Positions 61,000-64,000 of a DNA stretch of 64,000 nucleotides are shown here, piece after piece (the first letter of the stretch is position 1; every line of letters begins with the position of its first letter). Source of the DNA: Arthrobacter antioxidans (GTDB lineage Bacteria > Actinomycetota > Actinomycetes > Actinomycetales > Micrococcaceae); the NCBI RefSeq assembly GCF_023100725.1, contig NZ_CP095501.1, positions 868,001-932,000 on the forward strand, written 5' to 3'. The position numbers were made by a program, and so were the translations under genes. Below the pieces are notes generated by a model. That model was not told the origin of the DNA. It made no database searches and saw only the letters and a program-made list of their open reading frames with translations.

Positions 61000-62124
61000 C
61001 TACGCCAGATTACCGGCGGCCGCCGATTGTGACGCGATCCCGCGCAGCCGGGCCGCGGCGGCCGTCGCCGCCGCCCGCCCTGCCCGTGACGCGCCGAGCG
61101 TCGACGCCGAGGCGCCGTAGCCGACGAGCAGGAGCCGCGGTTCCTTCAGCACGTGCACACCGTCCATGACGATGCCGCCGCCGGGCTCCCGGAGGCGCAA
61201 CGGTGCGAGGTGGTCCAGGGCGGCACGGAAGCCGGTGGCCCACAGCACGGCGTCGACGGGCTCCTCGGTGCCGTCCGTGAACACCGCCGATCGCTCGCGC
61301 AGCCCGGCCAGGGGGCCGCGCGACACGAGGATCCCGGCGTCGATGCCCGCCCGGTAGCCGGCCGTGAGCGGCAGGCCCGTCGCCGACACCACGCTGGCCG
61401 GCGGGAGTCCCGCACCCGTCCGGGCATCGACCGCGGCCTCGACCTCGCGGCCCCATTCGGCGTCGAACGGCCGGCGGGTGAACGACGGCGGCCGGCGGGT
61501 GGACCAGAGGGGCACGGCTCCGGCGGCGTGGAGCTGGAGGACGAACTGGACGGCGGAGGTCCCGCCGCCCACCACGAGGACGCGCCGGCCCGTGAACTCG
61601 CCGGCCGAGCGGTAGTCGTGCGTATGCAGCTGGCGTCCCTCGAAGACGTCCCGGCCGGGGTAGTGGGGCCAGTAGGGGCGGTCCCAGGTGCCGGTGGCAC
61701 TGATGACGACGTCGGCCAGCCACGTGCCGTCCGGCGTGGACACGCGGAGGGGGCCGTCGCCGTCGTCGGCCTCCACGCGGAGCACCCGGACCGGCCGGAG
61801 CACGGGCAGGGCGAAGGTCCGCTCGTAGTCGCCGTAGTACCGGGTGACCACCCGGGAGGCGGGCTCCTCCGGGTCCGGCGTCCCGAGGCGCAGGCCCGGG
61901 AGGTCGTGCAGGGCGTGGGCGGCGTCGAAGGTGAGGGCGGGCCAGCGGTGCAGCCACGCGCCACCGGGAGCGGGGTTGGCGTCGAGCACCACGACGTCCC
62001 GGTGCGGGGTGAGCCCCCGGCGTGCCAGGTGGTAGGCGCTGCTGAGCCCCGCCTGGCCGGCGCCGATCACGACGACCCGGACGCGCCGGACCGGTACATC
62101 CACGTCCCGTGCCGGACCGTACAT
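61000..62124 (-). CDS. Flavoprotein monooxygenase-like oxidoreductase
   Basis: The 374-residue protein has an N-terminal FAD loop VVVIGAGQAGLSSAYHL (GxGxxG), a second Rossmann loop VLVVGGGTSAVQFVLQL at mid-length, and LWATGFRAALDHL near the C-terminus, the layout of the small flavoprotein monooxygenase/CzcO-like family. It probably binds FAD and NADPH. The ATG at 62124 is preferred over the longer frame to 62175 because GGGAAGG lies upstream. purU begins directly after its stop, so the two are one operon. Confidence 0.9.
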   Translation of the reverse strand: MYGPARDVDVPVRRVRVVVIGAGQAGLSSAYHLARRGLTPHRDVVVLDANPAPGGAWLHRWPALTFDAAHALHDLPGLRLGTPDPEEPASRVVTRYYGDYERTFALPVLRPVRVLRVEADDGDGPLRVSTPDGTWLADVVISATGTWDRPYWPHYPGRDVFEGRQLHTHDYRSAGEFTGRRVLVVGGGTSAVQFVLQLHAAGAVPLWSTRRPPSFTRRPFDAEWGREVEAAVDARTGAGLPPASVVSATGLPLTAGYRAGIDAGILVSRGPLAGLRERSAVFTDGTEEPVDAVLWATGFRAALDHLAPLRLREPGGGIVMDGVHVLKEPRLLLVGYGASASTLGASRAGRAAATAAAARLRGIASQSAAAGNLA

Positions 62125-62224
62125 GGCGACGACCTTCCCGTTGCGGCGTCGGCCAGCGCCGAGCTGATGTTCCACTGATGCGGAACCTGTCCCGCCGTCC
62201 TCGTATTCCGGCTAGCATGGGAGC

Positions 62225-62333
62225 GTCGCGACTGGCGTAGGGTGGGCAACCACCAGGAAGCGGCGGGAGGTCGGGATCCCCTGCGGGGCGCCCGCGCTTC
62301 CAGTGCAGACCACGGATCGCACGCCTGGGCCGC
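62225..62333 (+). promoter_or_regulatory. ZTP (pfl) riboswitch ahead of glyA
   Basis: The leader contains the conserved ZTP-aptamer blocks in order: GCGACTGGCG (62228-62237), the stem-loop GGTGGGCAACCACC (62241-62254) followed by GGAAGCG, and, about 70 nt later, ACGCCTGGGC (62321-62330), which pairs as the 3' strand/pseudoknot of the aptamer. In actinobacteria this class commonly controls glyA, folD and purine genes by sensing ZTP/ZMP. The ribosome site of glyA (AGAAGG) lies about 85 nt further on, so control could be by transcription or translation. Confidence 0.85.
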
Positions 62334-62431
62334 GGGTCACGTTTCATGAGCGGCCGGGGCGCGGACTGCGGTCCCGACCCCCGCCCGCGATTCACGCTGA
62401 CCCCTTGCGAGACCCAGAGAAGGATCGACCG

Positions 62432-63733
62432 ATGACCACTTCGCCCATGGCTCCCTCCCACGCCGACTCCGTCACCAACGCCCCCCTGTCCGAGGTGGAT
62501 CCGGAGATCGCCGCCGTCCTCCGGGACGAGCTCGCACGGCAGCGGGACACCCTCGAGATGATCGCCTCGGAGAACTTCGCACCGCGCGCCGTCCTCGAGG
62601 CCCAGGGCAGCGTGCTCACCAACAAGTACGCGGAGGGCTACCCCGGGCGCCGCTACTACGGCGGCTGCGAGCACGTCGACGTCGCCGAGAACCTGGCGAT
62701 CGAGCGGGTCAAGGCGCTGTTCGGCGCCGAGTTCGCGAACGTCCAGCCGCACTCCGGTGCGCAGGCCAACGCGGCGGCGCTCTCGGCCATGATCAAGCCC
62801 GGCGACAGGATCATGGGGCTCTCCCTCGCGCACGGCGGCCACCTCACGCACGGCATGAAGCTGAACTTCTCGGGCAAGCTGTACGAGGTCGCGGCCTACG
62901 GCGTCGAGGAGGACACCCACCGCCTCGACATGGAGCGCGTGCGCGAGCAGGCGCTCGCCGCGAAGCCCCAGGTCATCATCGCCGGCTGGTCGGCCTACCC
63001 CCGCCACCTCGACTTCGCGGCGTTCCGCGCGATCGCCGACGAGGTCGGCGCGCTGCTCTGGACCGACATGGCGCACTTCGCGGGCCTCGTCGCCGCCGGC
63101 GTCCACCCCAGCCCCGTGCCGTACTCCGACGTCGTCACCTCCACGGTCCACAAGACCCTCGCGGGTCCCCGCTCCGGCGTGATCCTCGCCAAGCAGGAAT
63201 GGGCCAAGAAGATCAACTCGAACGTCTTCCCCGGCCAGCAGGGCGGCCCGCTCATGCACGTCATCGCGGGCAAGGCCACGGCCTTCAGGATCGCCGGGTC
63301 GGCCGAGTTCAGGGAGCGCCAGGAGCGCGTCCTCGAGGGTGCGCGCATCATCGCCGAGCGCCTCACGGCGTCGGACGTCACCGAGCACGGCGTGTCGGTG
63401 CTCACGGGTGGCACGGACGTCCACCTGGTCCTCGTGGACCTGCGGCACTCCTCGCTCGACGGCCAGCAGGCCGAGGACGTGCTGCACTCGGTCGGGATCA
63501 CCGTGAACCGCAACGCCGTGCCGTTCGATCCCCGTCCGCCGATGGTCACCTCGGGCCTCCGGATCGGCACCCCAGCGCTCGCGACCCGCGGCTTCGGGGC
63601 CGTCGAGTTCACGGAGGTGGGCGAGATCATCGCCGCGGCCCTCAAGCCCTCACCCGACGTCCAGGCGCTCCGCGCCCGCGTGTCCGCGCTCGCCGCCGAC
63701 TTCCCGCTGTACCCGGGCCAGGAGGAGTGGTAG
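62432..63733 (+). CDS. glyA: Serine hydroxymethyltransferase
   Basis: The 433-residue PLP enzyme interconverts serine and glycine with THF, supplying 5,10-methylene-THF. Conserved features are [88 protein letters not shown] (PLP Lys in VHK) and the final [15 protein letters not shown]. The ATG at 62432 has AGAAGG upstream. A ZTP riboswitch precedes it. folD follows after 149 nt on the same strand. Confidence 0.97.
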   Translation: MTTSPMAPSHADSVTNAPLSEVDPEIAAVLRDELARQRDTLEMIASENFAPRAVLEAQGSVLTNKYAEGYPGRRYYGGCEHVDVAENLAIERVKALFGAEFANVQPHSGAQANAAALSAMIKPGDRIMGLSLAHGGHLTHGMKLNFSGKLYEVAAYGVEEDTHRLDMERVREQALAAKPQVIIAGWSAYPRHLDFAAFRAIADEVGALLWTDMAHFAGLVAAGVHPSPVPYSDVVTSTVHKTLAGPRSGVILAKQEWAKKINSNVFPGQQGGPLMHVIAGKATAFRIAGSAEFRERQERVLEGARIIAERLTASDVTEHGVSVLTGGTDVHLVLVDLRHSSLDGQQAEDVLHSVGITVNRNAVPFDPRPPMVTSGLRIGTPALATRGFGAVEFTEVGEIIAAALKPSPDVQALRARVSALAADFPLYPGQEEW

Positions 63734-63882
63734 CCGCGGTCCCGCCCGGCGCCCTCACCTCCGAGGCCGCCGCGTCGACCGGTTACGACATCCCCGCCGG
63801 GGAATGCTGCTTCACCGGCTGCTGCGACCGCGGCAAGGCATTCCTGCTCGAGCAACTGGACACCCCGAGAAGGACGATTCGC
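63734..63882 (+). other. glyA-folD spacer with an in-frame Cys-rich segment
   Basis: The spacer reads open in the frame of folD from a GTG at 63727 without a stop, with strongly G/C-biased codons, and contains [19 protein letters not shown]. folD itself has its own ribosome site (AGAAGG before 63883), so this is either an N-terminal extension, a short leader peptide gene fused in frame, or coincidence in a GC-rich spacer. Confidence 0.4.
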
Positions 63883-64000
63883 ATGACGACCACAGCACGC
63901 ATCCTCGACGGCAAGGCGACCGCCGCCCGGATCAAGGAGGAACTCGCCGAGCGTGTGGCAGTCCTCCGCGAGCGCGGTGTGACGCCGGGCCTCGGCACGG
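63883..64000 (+). CDS. folD: Methylene-THF dehydrogenase/cyclohydrolase (partial)
   Basis: Only the first 39 codons are in the window: [37 protein letters not shown]. The run ILDGKATAA...I..EL...V..L...G..PGL is the standard N-terminus of FolD, which converts 5,10-methylene-THF to 10-formyl-THF. The start is supported by AGAAGGAC upstream. Downstream position after glyA and the ZTP riboswitch fits shared C1 control. The gene runs off the window end. Confidence 0.9.
   Translation, partial: MTTTARILDGKATAARIKEELAERVAVLRERGVTPGLGT

Overview
The window is about 64 kb of chromosome from a high-GC actinobacterium. Codons are strongly G/C-ending. GTG starts are common. The genes include a monomeric isocitrate dehydrogenase, a DUF222/HNH (13E12-type) gene, an MSMEG_6728-family protein and a DUF6350 (PerM-like) gene beside purN. 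Together these fit the Micrococcaceae, most likely Arthrobacter or a close relative; this is inferred from gene content alone. I saw no rRNA, tRNA, CRISPR array, transposase or integrated phage. The density of ordinary metabolic genes, nearly all with the same base composition, looks like core or soft-core chromosome.

Layout. 1-10.7 kb: the tail of an unknown gene coupled to a universal stress protein, a DUF2231 membrane protein, a DUF222/HNH gene with an SOS-box-like palindrome over its start, two GAF-domain paralogues, a VOC protein, a PAP2 phosphatase, a decayed gene with an in-frame TGA, an LLM-class flavin oxidoreductase, a coiled-coil/DUF429 pair, and a hemerythrin protein coupled to a tiny zinc ribbon. 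10.7-20.8 kb: a small lipoprotein, SDR and VOC enzymes, a TetR (butyrolactone-receptor-like)/aldo-keto reductase/amidohydrolase group with visible operators, an AI-2E-type exporter coupled to a 2-hydroxyacid dehydrogenase, and a GT87-like membrane protein. 20.8-36.2 kb: a three-domain glutaminase-STAS-cNMP protein, an APC permease, a pentapeptide protein, membrane proteins, a gamma-glutamyltransferase with its GntR regulator, a phospholipase-D-type synthase, a metallo-beta-lactamase-fold enzyme, an SRAP (abasic-site crosslinking) protein, DoxX, a metallophosphoesterase and an MSMEG_6728 protein. 36.2-47.5 kb: a Stealth phosphotransferase, a GT4 glycosyltransferase, DUF1684, a TauE exporter, a PerM-like protein, purN, corA and a secreted modular alpha-amylase. 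47.5-64 kb: an MFS transporter, purH, icd, a Gfo/Idh oxidoreductase, a multiple-monosaccharide ABC transporter (mmsA-mmsB-chvE) with an adjacent ROK repressor, a gamma carbonic anhydrase, purU, a flavoprotein, and glyA-folD behind a ZTP riboswitch.

How the genes fit together. The right half is rich in one-carbon and purine functions: purN, purH, purU, glyA and folD. The ZTP riboswitch ahead of glyA would connect 10-formyl-THF shortage (sensed as ZTP/ZMP made when PurH stalls) to glyA and probably folD expression. Sugar handling is represented by the amylase, the monosaccharide transporter with its ROK repressor and an overlapping promoter/operator, and the Gfo/Idh dehydrogenase. Several genes carry a TANNNT element 5-6 nt before the start codon, which suggests leaderless transcripts.

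Two sequence-level patterns stand out. First, short tandem duplications (7-15 bp units) repeatedly sit exactly at or over stop codons. Second, palindromic operators can be read directly at the HNH, TetR/AKR, GGT/GntR, amylase and mms loci. No wholly new defence or biosynthetic system was evident. The most testable novelties are the stop-codon repeats, the SOS-box/start-codon overlap, an apparent ATT start in the Stealth gene, and the in-frame Cys-rich segment before folD.
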